Of a stretch of 64,000 nt of DNA, positions 1 through 8,513 are shown piece after piece. Source of the DNA: Labrenzia sp. R4_2 (GTDB taxonomy: Bacteria > Pseudomonadota > Alphaproteobacteria > Rhizobiales > Stappiaceae); contig NZ_JAGHRJ010000004.1 in assembly GCF_017743865.1 (NCBI RefSeq), forward strand, positions 186,001-250,000. The letters are read 5' to 3'. The notes under the pieces were generated by a model. That model did not search any database. It saw only the letters and a program-made list of their open reading frames with translations, and was not told the DNA's origin. Positions within the stretch are counted from its first letter, which is position 1, and every line of letters starts with the position of its first letter. The position numbers were made by a program, and so were the translations under genes.

Positions 1-667
1 GAGCCGCCTCATTGGAAACAGCCCATGAGGGGCCGCGCCCCAACGTGAACAATGATCCGATGTCATTTTCCGGTGTAGCTTCACGCCAATCGCAAGCAAC
101 AGCGTCCTTCAAATGCGCTGGCAAGTTCCGGATTGCAGCCAAGAGACCCGTGTCCGCCTTCAGCTCAGCGAGCAACCACAGGCCGGCAACCAACGATGTA
201 ACAAACGTCTTGGTCGCAGCGACTGACAGTTCCGGCCCGGCGTGGATCGGAACAGTCGCGCTTGCTGCTTCACTCAAGGGCGACCCCGGATGGTTGGTGA
301 TGGCCAGCGTGGTTGCGCCTGACTTGGTCAAGGACCGGGTCATTCGGGTGATGTCCGGGCTTTTGCCGGACTGAGACACCGAAAAACACAGCATGCCGTC
401 TGCCTTGAGACTGGATCCGTAGACAGAAGCAAGTGATGGCCCGACAGATGCCATTGGCAGACCCAAAAGCAACTCGGCAGCATATTTCAGATATGTGCAA
501 GCATGATCGGAAGACCCCCGCGCAACAGATAAAAGGCAACGCAGGTCACTGTCCCGCAACTCTGAAGAAATTCGCTTTATATCCACATCCCCAGATGTCA
601 GTAAGCGATCGACCGCGGCAGGAATTTCCGCAATCTCCTGTTTCATTTTTGTAGGAGGAGATATCAC
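1..667 (-). CDS. SIS-domain aminosugar-phosphate isomerase/deaminase (NagB-II/AgaS-like), partial
   Basis: Reading the minus strand gives an open frame that runs off the left edge, so only about 222 N-terminal residues are seen. The frame holds a SIS sugar-phosphate fold signature: SVARGSSDHACTYLKYAAEL near residue 45, the SQSGKSPD phosphate loop near residue 95, and SVAATKTFVTSL further on. These are typical of the isomerase half of GlmS and of the non-orthologous glucosamine-6-phosphate deaminase NagB-II. With murQ and a GlcNAc-type kinase next door, conversion of GlcN-6-P to fructose-6-P is the likely role (inference). I chose the GTG at 667 because GAGGG lies 7 nt upstream; the ATG at 646 has no ribosome site. 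It starts 10 nt after the GntR stop, so it is probably the last gene visible of the leftward operon. Confidence 0.8.
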   Translation of the reverse strand, partial: MISPPTKMKQEIAEIPAAVDRLLTSGDVDIKRISSELRDSDLRCLLSVARGSSDHACTYLKYAAELLLGLPMASVGPSLASVYGSSLKADGMLCFSVSQSGKSPDITRMTRSLTKSGATTLAITNHPGSPLSEAASATVPIHAGPELSVAATKTFVTSLVAGLWLLAELKADTGLLAAIRNLPAHLKDAVACDWREATPENDIGSLFTLGRGPSWAVSNEAA

Positions 668-677
668 TGAAGGGCCC

Positions 678-1433
678 TCATCGATCAGACAGCCGGAGCT
701 CTGCAACAAAGTCATAGGCGTCTCCGCGATAGATGGATTGTGTAAATTCCGCGACCCGTCCGCCTTCCAGGTAAGAAATGCGCTGGATTCGAAGACCTGC
801 CGTGCCTTCTGGAACGCTCAATAGGTGAGCGTCGGCAGGCTCAAGGTTGACGGCGGCGATTTTTTGGACAGCCCGAACAGGACGATGGCCATGTTTTGCA
901 AGCACTTCGTAAAGCGACGTCACCACTTCGAGCGGATTGGGCAGAATGTCCAAAGGAAGGGCTGCGCGTTCCAGGGCCATCGGCTGACCACCAGCCTCCC
1001 GAAGGCGGTAAATGCGCGCCACTTGATCGTCCGGCGTTAAGGACAAAGTCGCGATCTCTTCCGCATTCGGCATGAAAACCCCGCGCTCCAACCATCTGGA
1101 AGTCGTTTGCATGCCCCGGTTGGCCATATCCTCGGTAAACGATGTTAGATGGGACAGGGACTGCTCCACCCGTTGCGTTGCTTCCCGAACAAAAGAGCCA
1201 GAGCCCTGGCGCTGCTCGATCGCCCCATCCTTGACCATTTCCTGAATGGCCTTGCGCACCGTCACCCGTGAAAAACCCGTAAGATCTGCGATTTCCCGCT
1301 CTGGAGGCAACGAACTGTTGGCCGGTAGCAACCCGGTTTCGATAGCTTCTTCAAGTCGATGCCGAAGTTGCACGTATCTCGGCCCGGCATTTTGAGAAAA
1401 CCACTGATCAGGCATCAGGAAATCATTCAGCAT
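678..1433 (-). CDS. GntR family transcriptional regulator, HutC/UTRA type (NagQ/NagR-like)
   Basis: The 251-residue protein has an N-terminal winged helix (about residues 20-85, with LPPEREIADLTGFSRVTVRK and the wing GSGSFV) and a C-terminal UTRA effector domain (about 100-245, ending in FTQSIYRGDAYDFVAEL). Regulators of this subfamily sense sugar phosphates or amino sugars and repress transport and catabolic genes. The longer frame to 1595 overlaps the upstream kinase gene by far too much; the ATG at 1433 overlaps the kinase stop (ATGCTGA), which implies translational coupling. It likely controls its own operon and the divergent murQ-ABC operon through the paired GGTATTATA sites at 2305-2325 and 2419-2439. 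The ligand is inferred, perhaps GlcN-6-P or GlcNAc-6-P. Confidence 0.9.
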   Translation of the reverse strand: MLNDFLMPDQWFSQNAGPRYVQLRHRLEEAIETGLLPANSSLPPEREIADLTGFSRVTVRKAIQEMVKDGAIEQRQGSGSFVREATQRVEQSLSHLTSFTEDMANRGMQTTSRWLERGVFMPNAEEIATLSLTPDDQVARIYRLREAGGQPMALERAALPLDILPNPLEVVTSLYEVLAKHGHRPVRAVQKIAAVNLEPADAHLLSVPEGTAGLRIQRISYLEGGRVAEFTQSIYRGDAYDFVAELRLSDR

Positions 1434-2305
1434 GCGACCTGCACCTCTTTTGCAAACTCCCGCGCGATGGCATTTGCACCATCGATCGGCGCCCCGGCTG
1501 CTGAGCGTAGATTTTTGCGAACAGGTTCGGTGAGAAACGGCGCCAGATGAGGTGCAAGACCACCCGTCAAACACACAGGCATTTCCGCTGACCATCCGAG
1601 ATGCAGAAGATTTCCCTCAAAATGCGCCGCTGCCTGGTCTATCAGGCGCTCAGATATGGGATCATGGGATTGCAAGAGAATTTCTGGCGCCAGAGCACCA
1701 AAATCAGCAGGTCTTGCTCTGTTTGCAAACGCCAGTATTCCAGCGGCTCCCCCAAACCGATCTTTCAACGTCTCGGTCAGGACAGTCGGCGCAATAAGGC
1801 CATCTTCAGCATCAAGCACGAGAGCTAATGCGGATTTACCGAACCATGCCGCCGATCCGAAGTCGCCAAGGACCGCCCCCCAACCGCCAGAAAAACTCGT
1901 CTTTGCATCAACCTGGACACCAAAAAAAGAGCCCGTGCCACTGTGGATCAAGGCACCATCAAACTGCCCAAGCGCGCCTCGCAATGCTGCCCGCCGATCA
2001 TCTTCAACCTTTACGCGCCTAAGCGGAACACCGTCTAGCAACCGTTCACGGTCTCGGTCCGCCTGATAGCCAGCCAGAGCGAAATAGGCGGGAACGCGGG
2101 CAAGATCGCCCGGAGCAAGATCCACTTTGCCTGCGAGAGCCCTCAATCCAGCGTTGATCTCTGAGAGAGCTGCATAAATGTCCGTCGTCACATTGGCAGA
2201 GCCGACCTCGACACGGATATCCGCAGCTGGCGAACTCAACGCCAAACGGCAGCGCGTACCGCCTCCATCAACCGCCAAAACCCACTGATCTGCGAAATCA
2301 ATCAT
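1427..2305 (-). CDS. BadF/BadG/BcrA/BcrD ATPase-family aminosugar kinase (NagK/MurK-like)
   Basis: This 292-residue ASKHA-fold kinase has the phosphate-1 loop VLAVDGGGTRCRLAL (residues 9-23), a phosphate-2 loop HSGTGSFFGVQ, the family hallmark GGWGAVLGDFGSAAWFGK, and the adenosine motif CLTGGLAPHLAPF near residue 245. BadF-type kinases of this size phosphorylate GlcNAc, glucosamine or, in the clostridial MurK, both MurNAc and GlcNAc. Beside murQ and an ABC importer that brings in unphosphorylated sugar, a MurNAc/GlcNAc 6-kinase role fits well, because MurQ needs MurNAc-6-phosphate. The substrate is inferred. It is the first gene of the leftward operon and its start lies within the first operator pair. 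Confidence 0.85.
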   Translation of the reverse strand: MIDFADQWVLAVDGGGTRCRLALSSPAADIRVEVGSANVTTDIYAALSEINAGLRALAGKVDLAPGDLARVPAYFALAGYQADRDRERLLDGVPLRRVKVEDDRRAALRGALGQFDGALIHSGTGSFFGVQVDAKTSFSGGWGAVLGDFGSAAWFGKSALALVLDAEDGLIAPTVLTETLKDRFGGAAGILAFANRARPADFGALAPEILLQSHDPISERLIDQAAAHFEGNLLHLGWSAEMPVCLTGGLAPHLAPFLTEPVRKNLRSAAGAPIDGANAIAREFAKEVQVAC

Positions 2306-2325
2306 ATAATACCTATATAATACCT
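2305..2325. promoter_or_regulatory. Candidate GntR operator, left pair (TATAATACCT x2)
   Basis: TATAATACCT occurs twice, at 2305-2314 and 2316-2325, with an 11-bp period, directly at the start codon of the leftward kinase gene. The half-site is the reverse complement of the pair at 2419-2439. Placement at both ends of the divergent region suggests binding by the GntR/UTRA regulator at 678-1433 and repression of both operons. Confidence 0.65.
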
Positions 2326-2418
2326 TTTGATAAAATCAACAGAAAAAGAGATACCAAACTCCGAATTGGACATAGATTTTCTCACCCAATCTCTAATTTT
2401 GATTAACTTCTGGACAAA

Positions 2419-2439
2419 TGGTATTATAAAGGTATTATA
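2419..2439. promoter_or_regulatory. Candidate GntR operator, right pair (GGTATTATA x2)
   Basis: GGTATTATA occurs at 2420-2428 and 2431-2439 with an 11-bp period, inverted with respect to the left pair about 95 bp away. It lies just upstream of the murQ ribosome site (GGAGG at 2452-2456), where a bound repressor would block the promoter or early elongation. The regulator is inferred from proximity. Confidence 0.65.
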
Positions 2440-2461
2440 GCGAAAATTTACGGAGGATCGC

Positions 2462-3400
2462 GTGCCTGAGACAACCACGGAAAAACTGCACAATCTTGCT
2501 TCTGGATTGGATTCACGTCCTTCAGAGGACGTTGCAGCGATCCTTATTGATGGTCAGGTCTCGGCCGCTCAGGCAACCTCTGCAGCAACGGAAATCATCG
2601 TCGCAGCAGCCTACGACATGGCCATTTCAATAAGCACCGGCGGAGCCCTCTACTATGTCGCCGCAGGCTCGTCAGGCTTGATGGCAGCGGCTGACGCGAT
2701 GGAGCTTGGCGGTACATTCGGCATTCCGGAGCATCAAGTCCAAATCCTTATGGCAGGCGGCGTTCCCACATCCGCGCATATGCCGGGCGACACGGAAGAT
2801 GCGACGGCCGGCTTGGCTACAGATCTCGCAAAACTTTCGAAAAACGACACGATTATTGTCGTCTCAGCCAGTGGCTCCACGCCATACACACTTGAGGCAG
2901 CACGTCTTGGAAAAGAAGCCGGTGCGACCGTAATCGCGATCGCCAACAACCCGAACGCGCCGCTTTTTGCATTGAGCAAACACACCATTTATCTGCCAAC
3001 CGCGCCCGAGGTCGTCTCCGGTTCGACCCGCATGGGAGCAGGAACGGCCCAGAAGATCGCTTTGAATGCGCTTTCGACACTGATGGCCCTGAACCTGGGT
3101 CACATCTACGACGGCATGATGGTGAACTTGCGCGCTGACAACATCAAACTCCGGGATCGTGCCGAGCGGATGGTGGCAACGATCACCGGAGTTTCTGATG
3201 GAGATGCCGCCGGTGCACTCAAGTCAGCGGATGGCAATGTCAAGACAGCCTGCCTTTTGGCCGCTGGTGCCAGTTCGATCGAGCACGCAATCAGTCTTCT
3301 GGAAAAAACTCGCGGGCATCTGCGCCCAGCGCTGGAACAAATCCGGGCGGAGACCCGGAAGAACAAACCATTTCTTCAAACAGAGGGGAAAGCATCATGA
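2462..3400 (+). CDS. murQ: N-acetylmuramic acid 6-phosphate etherase
   Basis: The 312-residue SIS-fold lyase cleaves the D-lactyl ether of MurNAc-6-P to give GlcNAc-6-P and D-lactate. Seen in the sequence: LYYVAAGSSGLMAAADAMELGG (residues 63-84) carrying E81, which aligns with catalytic Glu83 of E. coli MurQ; DTEDATAG carrying E112, the counterpart of Glu114; the phosphate loop SASGSTPYTLEAA; and GSTRMGAGTAQKIALN, the etherase hallmark. It starts at GTG with GGAGG 5 nt upstream. It is the first gene of a rightward operon and overlaps the next gene by ATGA. No PTS component is present, so substrate probably enters by the ABC system and is phosphorylated by the divergent BadF-type kinase. Confidence 0.9.
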   Translation: MPETTTEKLHNLASGLDSRPSEDVAAILIDGQVSAAQATSAATEIIVAAAYDMAISISTGGALYYVAAGSSGLMAAADAMELGGTFGIPEHQVQILMAGGVPTSAHMPGDTEDATAGLATDLAKLSKNDTIIVVSASGSTPYTLEAARLGKEAGATVIAIANNPNAPLFALSKHTIYLPTAPEVVSGSTRMGAGTAQKIALNALSTLMALNLGHIYDGMMVNLRADNIKLRDRAERMVATITGVSDGDAAGALKSADGNVKTACLLAAGASSIEHAISLLEKTRGHLRPALEQIRAETRKNKPFLQTEGKAS

Positions 3401-4650
3401 AATTGAGAACCCTGGGCATTGCACTTGCAAGCACCGCACTGATGACAACTGCCGCGATGGCCGAAGATGTCACGCTGACAATTGAAAGTTGGCGGACAGA
3501 TGATCTGACACTGTGGCAGGACAAGATCATCCCTGCCTTCGAAAAGGATAATCCTGGCATCAAGGTCGTCTTCTCTCCGACAGCTCCGACCGAATACAAT
3601 GCGGCGCTGAATTCAAAACTCGAAGCTGGCAGCGCGGGCGACCTGATCACCTGCCGCCCGTTTGATGCCTCCCTCGCACTTTACGAAGCCGGTCATCTGG
3701 CTGCGCTTGATGACATGGACGCAATGTCCAACTTCTCCGATGTTGCAAAGTCCGCCTGGCAGACCGACGACGCCTCGGCGTCTTTCTGCGTCCCCATGGC
3801 CTCTGTCATTCACGGGTTCATCTACAACAAGGATGCTTTTGACGAACTTGGCCTGGAGGTTCCAACCACGGAAGCCGAGTTTTTCGCGGTTCTGGATAAG
3901 ATCAAGGATGACGGCAGCTATATCCCGATGGCCATGGGCACCAATGACCAGTGGGAAGCAGCCACCATGGGTTACAACAACATTGGCCCGAACTATTGGA
4001 AGGGCGAAGAAGGCCGTCTCGCACTGATCAAAGGCGAGCAAAAGCTGACCGATGAGCAATGGGTTGCCCCTTACGCAACGCTTGCAAAGTGGCAACCTTA
4101 TCTTGGGTTCGGCTACGAGGCACAAACCTACCCCGACAGCCAAAACCTGTTCACTCTGGGCCGCGCAGCGATTTACCCTGCCGGCAGCTGGGAAATTGCA
4201 GGCTTCAACACACAGGCCGATTTTGAAATGGGCGCGTTCAAGGCACCTGTGAAAGCTGACGGCGACACCTGCTACATCTCGGATCACACGGACATCGGAA
4301 TTGGTCTCAATGCAGCAAGTCCGAATGCGGATGCTGCCAAGACGTTTTTGGCTTGGGTTGCCAGCCCCGAATTCGCATCGATCTTCGGCAACGCTCTACC
4401 GGGCTTCTTCCCCCTGTCGAAAACGCCCGTTGAATTGGAAGACCCGCTTGCGAAAGAGTTTGCCAGCTGGCGCGGTGAGTGTGAGTCCACCATCCGGTCG
4501 ACCTACCAGATCCTGTCGCGCGGGACGCCGAACCTGGAAAACGAGACCTGGGGCGCAAGCGTGGCTGCAATCAAGGGGACCGAGACACCGGAGGCGCTAG
4601 GAGCGAAGCTTCAGGAAGGCCTATCCAGCTGGTATGCACCGCACCAATAA
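3397..4650 (+). CDS. Carbohydrate ABC transporter substrate-binding protein
   Basis: This 417-residue family 1 extracellular solute-binding protein has a Sec signal peptide (MKLRTLGIALASTALMTTAAMA, cleavage after about residue 22), then the usual start of a sugar-binding lobe (TLTIESWRTDDLTLWQDKIIPAFEKDNPGIKV). It would deliver a sugar to the permeases at 4717-6481. The start overlaps the murQ stop by 4 nt, so translation is probably coupled. The context points to an amino sugar, MurNAc, GlcNAc or a muropeptide-derived saccharide (inference). A strong hairpin follows the stop and may raise the level of this protein over the membrane subunits. Confidence 0.9.
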   Translation: MKLRTLGIALASTALMTTAAMAEDVTLTIESWRTDDLTLWQDKIIPAFEKDNPGIKVVFSPTAPTEYNAALNSKLEAGSAGDLITCRPFDASLALYEAGHLAALDDMDAMSNFSDVAKSAWQTDDASASFCVPMASVIHGFIYNKDAFDELGLEVPTTEAEFFAVLDKIKDDGSYIPMAMGTNDQWEAATMGYNNIGPNYWKGEEGRLALIKGEQKLTDEQWVAPYATLAKWQPYLGFGYEAQTYPDSQNLFTLGRAAIYPAGSWEIAGFNTQADFEMGAFKAPVKADGDTCYISDHTDIGIGLNAASPNADAAKTFLAWVASPEFASIFGNALPGFFPLSKTPVELEDPLAKEFASWRGECESTIRSTYQILSRGTPNLENETWGASVAAIKGTETPEALGAKLQEGLSSWYAPHQ

Positions 4651-4674
4651 GCCTGTCCATTCTAAACAAGCAAT

Positions 4675-4698
4675 CCGGGTAGCCATCTGGCTACCCGG
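4675..4698 (+). terminator. Intercistronic hairpin between binding protein and permease genes
   Basis: CCGGGTAGCC (4675-4684), the loop ATCT, and GGCTACCCGG (4689-4698) form a perfect 10-bp stem. No T run follows, so it is more likely an mRNA-stabilising or partial-attenuation hairpin than a full terminator. Such elements are common after binding-protein genes in ABC operons. Confidence 0.7.
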
Positions 4699-4716
4699 GT
4701 CGGAACCGGAGGCCGC

Positions 4717-5631
4717 ATGAACCGCCCCCGCATACGCTGGCATATTGCCGTTTTCCTGGCACCCGCCGTGCTGGTCTATACGACAATCATGATCTTGCCG
4801 CTGTTCAACACCCTGCGTCTGGCGCTCTACAGCCGGATCGACCAGGAGCGGATTTTCGTCGGCCTGCAAAACTTCATGACGCTGTTTGGCGATCCGGTCT
4901 GGGCGGACCAGTTCTGGAATGCACTCGGCAACAATGTCTGGTTCTTCGTGATCCACATGCTGGTGCAGAATCCGATCGGGATTGCACTTGCAGCGATGCT
5001 GTCTCATCACAAACTCCGTTTTGCAGCGCTCTACCGTTCCGCAATCTTTATCCCGACCATCCTCTCATTCGTGATCGTTGGCTTTGCGTGGAAACTCATC
5101 CTGTCGCCAATCTGGGGCATCGCCCCGACAATGCTGGGTTCTGTTGGTCTCGGTTTCTTGTACCAACCCTGGCTCGGCAAGGAAGAGTATGCGCTAACAA
5201 CCCTGTCGCTGATCTCCGTCTGGCAGTTTGTCGGCATCCCGATGATGCTCATCTATGCCGCGCTTCTAACCATCCCGGAAGAGATTTTGGAGGCTGGGGA
5301 GATTGACGGCATCACGGGCATGACCGCTTTTTGGAAGATCAAGCTGCCGCTCATCCTGCCATCGATCGGGATCATCTCGATCCTCACGTTTGTCGGCAAT
5401 TTCAACGCTTTTGACTTGATCTACGCCTCGCAAGGTGCCCTCGCCGGCCCGGATTTCTCGACCGATATCCTCGGCACATTCTTCTACCGGACTTTCTTCG
5501 GCTTCCAGCTTCAGCTCGGTGATCCGCATATGGGTGCAGCCGTTGCGAGTGCCATGTTCGCCATCATTCTCGTCGGCGTCTGTGTCTACCTCTTTGGCAT
5601 TCAGACCCGTCTCCGCCGGTATCAGTTGTGA
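4717..5631 (+). CDS. Sugar ABC transporter permease (MalF/UgpA type)
   Basis: This 304-residue inner-membrane permease has about six hydrophobic segments, the first near residues 10-32 (IAVFLAPAVLVYTTIMILPLF). The cytoplasmic EAA loop that docks on the ATPase reads EAGEIDGITGMTAFWKIKLPLILPSIG near residue 190. It is the larger partner of the 279-residue permease that follows after only 10 nt. An SD-like GGAGG precedes the ATG. It belongs to the CUT1 class of sugar importers. Confidence 0.9.
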   Translation: MNRPRIRWHIAVFLAPAVLVYTTIMILPLFNTLRLALYSRIDQERIFVGLQNFMTLFGDPVWADQFWNALGNNVWFFVIHMLVQNPIGIALAAMLSHHKLRFAALYRSAIFIPTILSFVIVGFAWKLILSPIWGIAPTMLGSVGLGFLYQPWLGKEEYALTTLSLISVWQFVGIPMMLIYAALLTIPEEILEAGEIDGITGMTAFWKIKLPLILPSIGIISILTFVGNFNAFDLIYASQGALAGPDFSTDILGTFFYRTFFGFQLQLGDPHMGAAVASAMFAIILVGVCVYLFGIQTRLRRYQL

Positions 5632-5641
5632 GGTCAAGACC

Positions 5642-6481
5642 ATGAGCCAGGCCCGCACAAATCCCTTCAATTCTGCAGCCATGCACGGCGCGTTGATCCT
5701 CTACACGCTGATCGCGCTCTTCCCAGTATTCATTATTCTGATCAACAGCTTCAAAAGCCGGAAATTCATCTTCCGGGAGCCTCTGGCCCTGCCAAACGCC
5801 GAGAGCTTTTCAATGATCGGTTACCAGACGGTCATGAAACAGGGAGACTTCTTTCTCTACTTTCAGAACTCGATGATCGTCACCGTGGCATCGTTGTTCT
5901 TCATTTTGCTCTTCGGTGCGATGGCCGCGTTTGCCCTCAGCGAATACCGCTTCCGCGGCAATATGATCCTTGGCCTCTATTTGGCGCTCGGCATCATGGT
6001 TCCGATCCGGATCGGGACTGTTGCAATCCTTGAGATGATGGTCTCCACCGGGCTGGTCAACACGCTCTGGGCGCTGATCCTTGTTTACACGGCCCAAGGT
6101 CTCCCGCTCGCGGTTTTCATTCTTACCGAGTTCATGCGTCAGGTCTCTGACGACCTGAAAAACGCTGCTCGCGTCGACGGACTCAGCGAATACACGATCT
6201 TCTTCCGGCTGGTTCTACCGCTGGTCCGGCCGGCCTTGGCAACCGTCGCGGTCTTCAACATGATTCCGATCTGGAATGATCTCTGGTTCCCATTGATCTT
6301 GGCACCTGCGGAAGAGACCAAGACGCTAACACTCGGCAGCCAGGTGTTCATCGGGCAGTTCGTAACCGACTGGAACGCGGTTCTCTCCGCCCTGTCCATG
6401 GCAATCCTTCCGGTACTGATCCTCTATGTGATTTTCTCTCGCCAGTTGATCCGCGGCCTAACCTCAGGAGCAGTTAAATGA
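5642..6481 (+). CDS. Sugar ABC transporter permease (MalG/UgpE type)
   Basis: This 279-residue second membrane subunit begins MSQARTNPFNSAAMHGALILYTL. The frame stays open back to 5435, but that part overlaps the preceding permease, so the ATG at 5642 is preferred. The EAA loop reads NAARVDGLSEYTIFFRLVLPLVRPALATV. About six membrane segments are visible. It overlaps the next gene by 4 nt (ATGA at 6478). Confidence 0.9.
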   Translation: MSQARTNPFNSAAMHGALILYTLIALFPVFIILINSFKSRKFIFREPLALPNAESFSMIGYQTVMKQGDFFLYFQNSMIVTVASLFFILLFGAMAAFALSEYRFRGNMILGLYLALGIMVPIRIGTVAILEMMVSTGLVNTLWALILVYTAQGLPLAVFILTEFMRQVSDDLKNAARVDGLSEYTIFFRLVLPLVRPALATVAVFNMIPIWNDLWFPLILAPAEETKTLTLGSQVFIGQFVTDWNAVLSALSMAILPVLILYVIFSRQLIRGLTSGAVK

Positions 6482-7506
6482 TCCGTGCTGTCATTGCGGG
6501 CCTCGGCAACATGGGCCTGTCCCACGCTCTCGCTCTTCATAGTCTTCCCGGCGTGGAAATCATTGGTCTCATCAATCGCTCCCCAGTCGAGCTGCCTGAG
6601 GAACTGCAGTCCTATCCCCGCCTGAAAAGCTTCTCAGACGGATTGGAACTGAAGCCGAATCTCGTCGTGATCGCCACCTACTCCGACAGTCACGCAGACT
6701 ATGCCTGTGCGGCCATGGAAGCCGGGGCGCATGTGTTCGTCGAAAAACCTTTGGCCACGACGGTGTCCGATGCCGAGCGGGTTGTTGCCAAGGCGAAAGA
6801 GACAGGCCGCAAACTGGTGGTTGGTTATATCCTGCGTCACCATCCGTCCTGGATCCGTCTGATCAAGGAAGCCCGCGGCCTCGGCGGTCCCTTTGTCTTC
6901 CGCCTCAATCTCAATCAGCAGTCCTCCGGCGCGGAATGGGAAACCCACAAGGCCTTAATGCAGACCACAAGTCCGATCGTGGATTGCGGTGTGCATTATG
7001 TCGATGTCATGTGCCAGATCACCGACGGCAAACCGCTTCGTGTCCATGGCATGGGCGTAAGGCTCTCCAATGAAATCGCCGAGGACATGTACAATTACGG
7101 GCAGTTTCAGGTGGTCTTCGACGACGGATCCGTTGGCTGGTATGAAGCTGGCTGGGGACCGATGATGTCGGAAACCGCCTTCTTTGTGAAAGACATCGTC
7201 TCACCAAACGGTTCGGTCTCCATTACTGACGGCAACAAGGGCGCTTCCGCAAATATCGACGGCCATACCAAGGTCGGCAGCATTCTGGTGCACCGGCCAG
7301 ACGGGGATGTGTCCATCGATTTGCCTGATGAACCCGGCCACCAGGAGCTTTGTGATGCAGAGCAAGCCTACATGGTGCGTGCCATTACAGAAAACATCGA
7401 CCTGAAACGTCACATGCAGGACGCTGTTCAATCCCTCGCCATTTGCCTAGCGGCGGACGAAAGCATCCGCACGGGCCAACCGATCACCTTAGGAACAGCG
7501 CAATGA
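6478..7506 (+). CDS. Gfo/Idh/MocA family oxidoreductase
   Basis: This 342-residue NAD(P)-dependent oxidoreductase has an N-terminal Rossmann fold (AVIAGLGNMGLSHALALH, residues 4-21), the family EKP motif (VFVEKPLATT near residue 86) and a catalytic-domain motif DCGVHYVDVM near residue 165. Family members oxidise or reduce sugars and cyclitols. It lies between the permease and ATPase genes with ATGA overlaps on both sides, so it is part of the importer's pathway. Its substrate cannot be read from sequence. It could act on an oxidised or anhydro form of the imported amino sugar. Confidence 0.85.
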   Translation: MIRAVIAGLGNMGLSHALALHSLPGVEIIGLINRSPVELPEELQSYPRLKSFSDGLELKPNLVVIATYSDSHADYACAAMEAGAHVFVEKPLATTVSDAERVVAKAKETGRKLVVGYILRHHPSWIRLIKEARGLGGPFVFRLNLNQQSSGAEWETHKALMQTTSPIVDCGVHYVDVMCQITDGKPLRVHGMGVRLSNEIAEDMYNYGQFQVVFDDGSVGWYEAGWGPMMSETAFFVKDIVSPNGSVSITDGNKGASANIDGHTKVGSILVHRPDGDVSIDLPDEPGHQELCDAEQAYMVRAITENIDLKRHMQDAVQSLAICLAADESIRTGQPITLGTAQ

Positions 7507-8498
7507 CCGCTCTTTCTCTCAAAAATGTCTACAAATCCTTTGGCGCTGTTGAGGTTCTCAAGGACATCAACATTGAGGTTGAAGAAGGCGAATTTGTAGT
7601 TTTTGTCGGACCATCTGGTTGCGGCAAATCCACGTTGCTGCGGATTATCGCCGGATTGGAAGACGCCAGCTCAGGCGAGGTGAACATCGGCGGGAATGTC
7701 GTCAACACCACCCCGCCCTCGAAGCGCGGCATCGCCATGGTGTTCCAAAGCTACGCGCTTTACCCGCATCTCAACGTGCGCGGGAACATGTCGCTTGCCT
7801 TGAAGCAGGAAGGCCATAGCAAGGCAGATATCACGAGCCGAATTACGGAAGCAAGCCGTATGCTCAATCTGGAAGACTATCTCGACCGGTATCCATCAGA
7901 ACTCTCCGGCGGCCAGCGTCAGCGTGTGGCCATCGGGCGGGCGATTGTCCGCCAGCCGAAGCTGTTCCTGTTTGATGAACCGCTGTCGAACCTTGATGCT
8001 GCACTCCGGATGAACACGCGGCTGGAGATTGCCAACCTGCACCAGCAGCTCGACACCTCCATCGTCTATGTGACACACGACCAGACCGAAGCAATGACAC
8101 TGGCCGACAAGATTGTCGTACTCCGGGCCGGACGCGTTGAACAGATCGGCAGCCCGATGGAGCTCTACAACAATCCCGTCAACCAGTTCGTGGCAGGTTT
8201 CCTTGGGTCTCCGTCAATGAACTTCCTGCCGGCAGAAACCGTAACACCCGGCGACACCCGGACACTCGGGATCCGGCCGGAAGATCTGGTTCTGTCCGCT
8301 GAAGGCCCGATTAGGGCAACTGTTCAGCACGTTGAACATCTGGGCGGGGACACGAATGTCATCGCGATGACCGGAGACAAACAGATCACCGCACGGTTTT
8401 TCGGACAGCATGACATACCCGCAGGCCAGCAGGTCGCACTCGGGTTTGCGCAAGAAAAGGCCCGCTACTTTGATGCGAACGGTATGCGCCAGGCCTGA
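7503..8498 (+). CDS. Sugar ABC transporter ATP-binding protein (UgpC/MsmK type)
   Basis: This 331-residue ATPase energises the importer. It has Walker A GPSGCGKST (residues 36-44), Q-loop VFQSYALYPHL, signature LSGGQRQRVAIGRAI, Walker B LFLFDEPLSNLD, the switch His in VTHDQTEAMTLAD, and a C-terminal OB/TOBE regulatory domain (about 240-331). The ATG at 7503 overlaps the preceding stop; an upstream start at 7443 would lie wholly inside the oxidoreductase gene. It is the last gene of the rightward operon and converges on the EAL gene 15 bp away. Confidence 0.92.
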   Translation: MTALSLKNVYKSFGAVEVLKDINIEVEEGEFVVFVGPSGCGKSTLLRIIAGLEDASSGEVNIGGNVVNTTPPSKRGIAMVFQSYALYPHLNVRGNMSLALKQEGHSKADITSRITEASRMLNLEDYLDRYPSELSGGQRQRVAIGRAIVRQPKLFLFDEPLSNLDAALRMNTRLEIANLHQQLDTSIVYVTHDQTEAMTLADKIVVLRAGRVEQIGSPMELYNNPVNQFVAGFLGSPSMNFLPAETVTPGDTRTLGIRPEDLVLSAEGPIRATVQHVEHLGGDTNVIAMTGDKQITARFFGQHDIPAGQQVALGFAQEKARYFDANGMRQA

Positions 8499-8513
8499 GA
8501 TCAGAACAACGCC

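Noticed and set aside
3613..4287. 224-residue minus-strand frame in the sugar-binding protein gene
   Set aside because: Antisense shadow without a start signal or family features.
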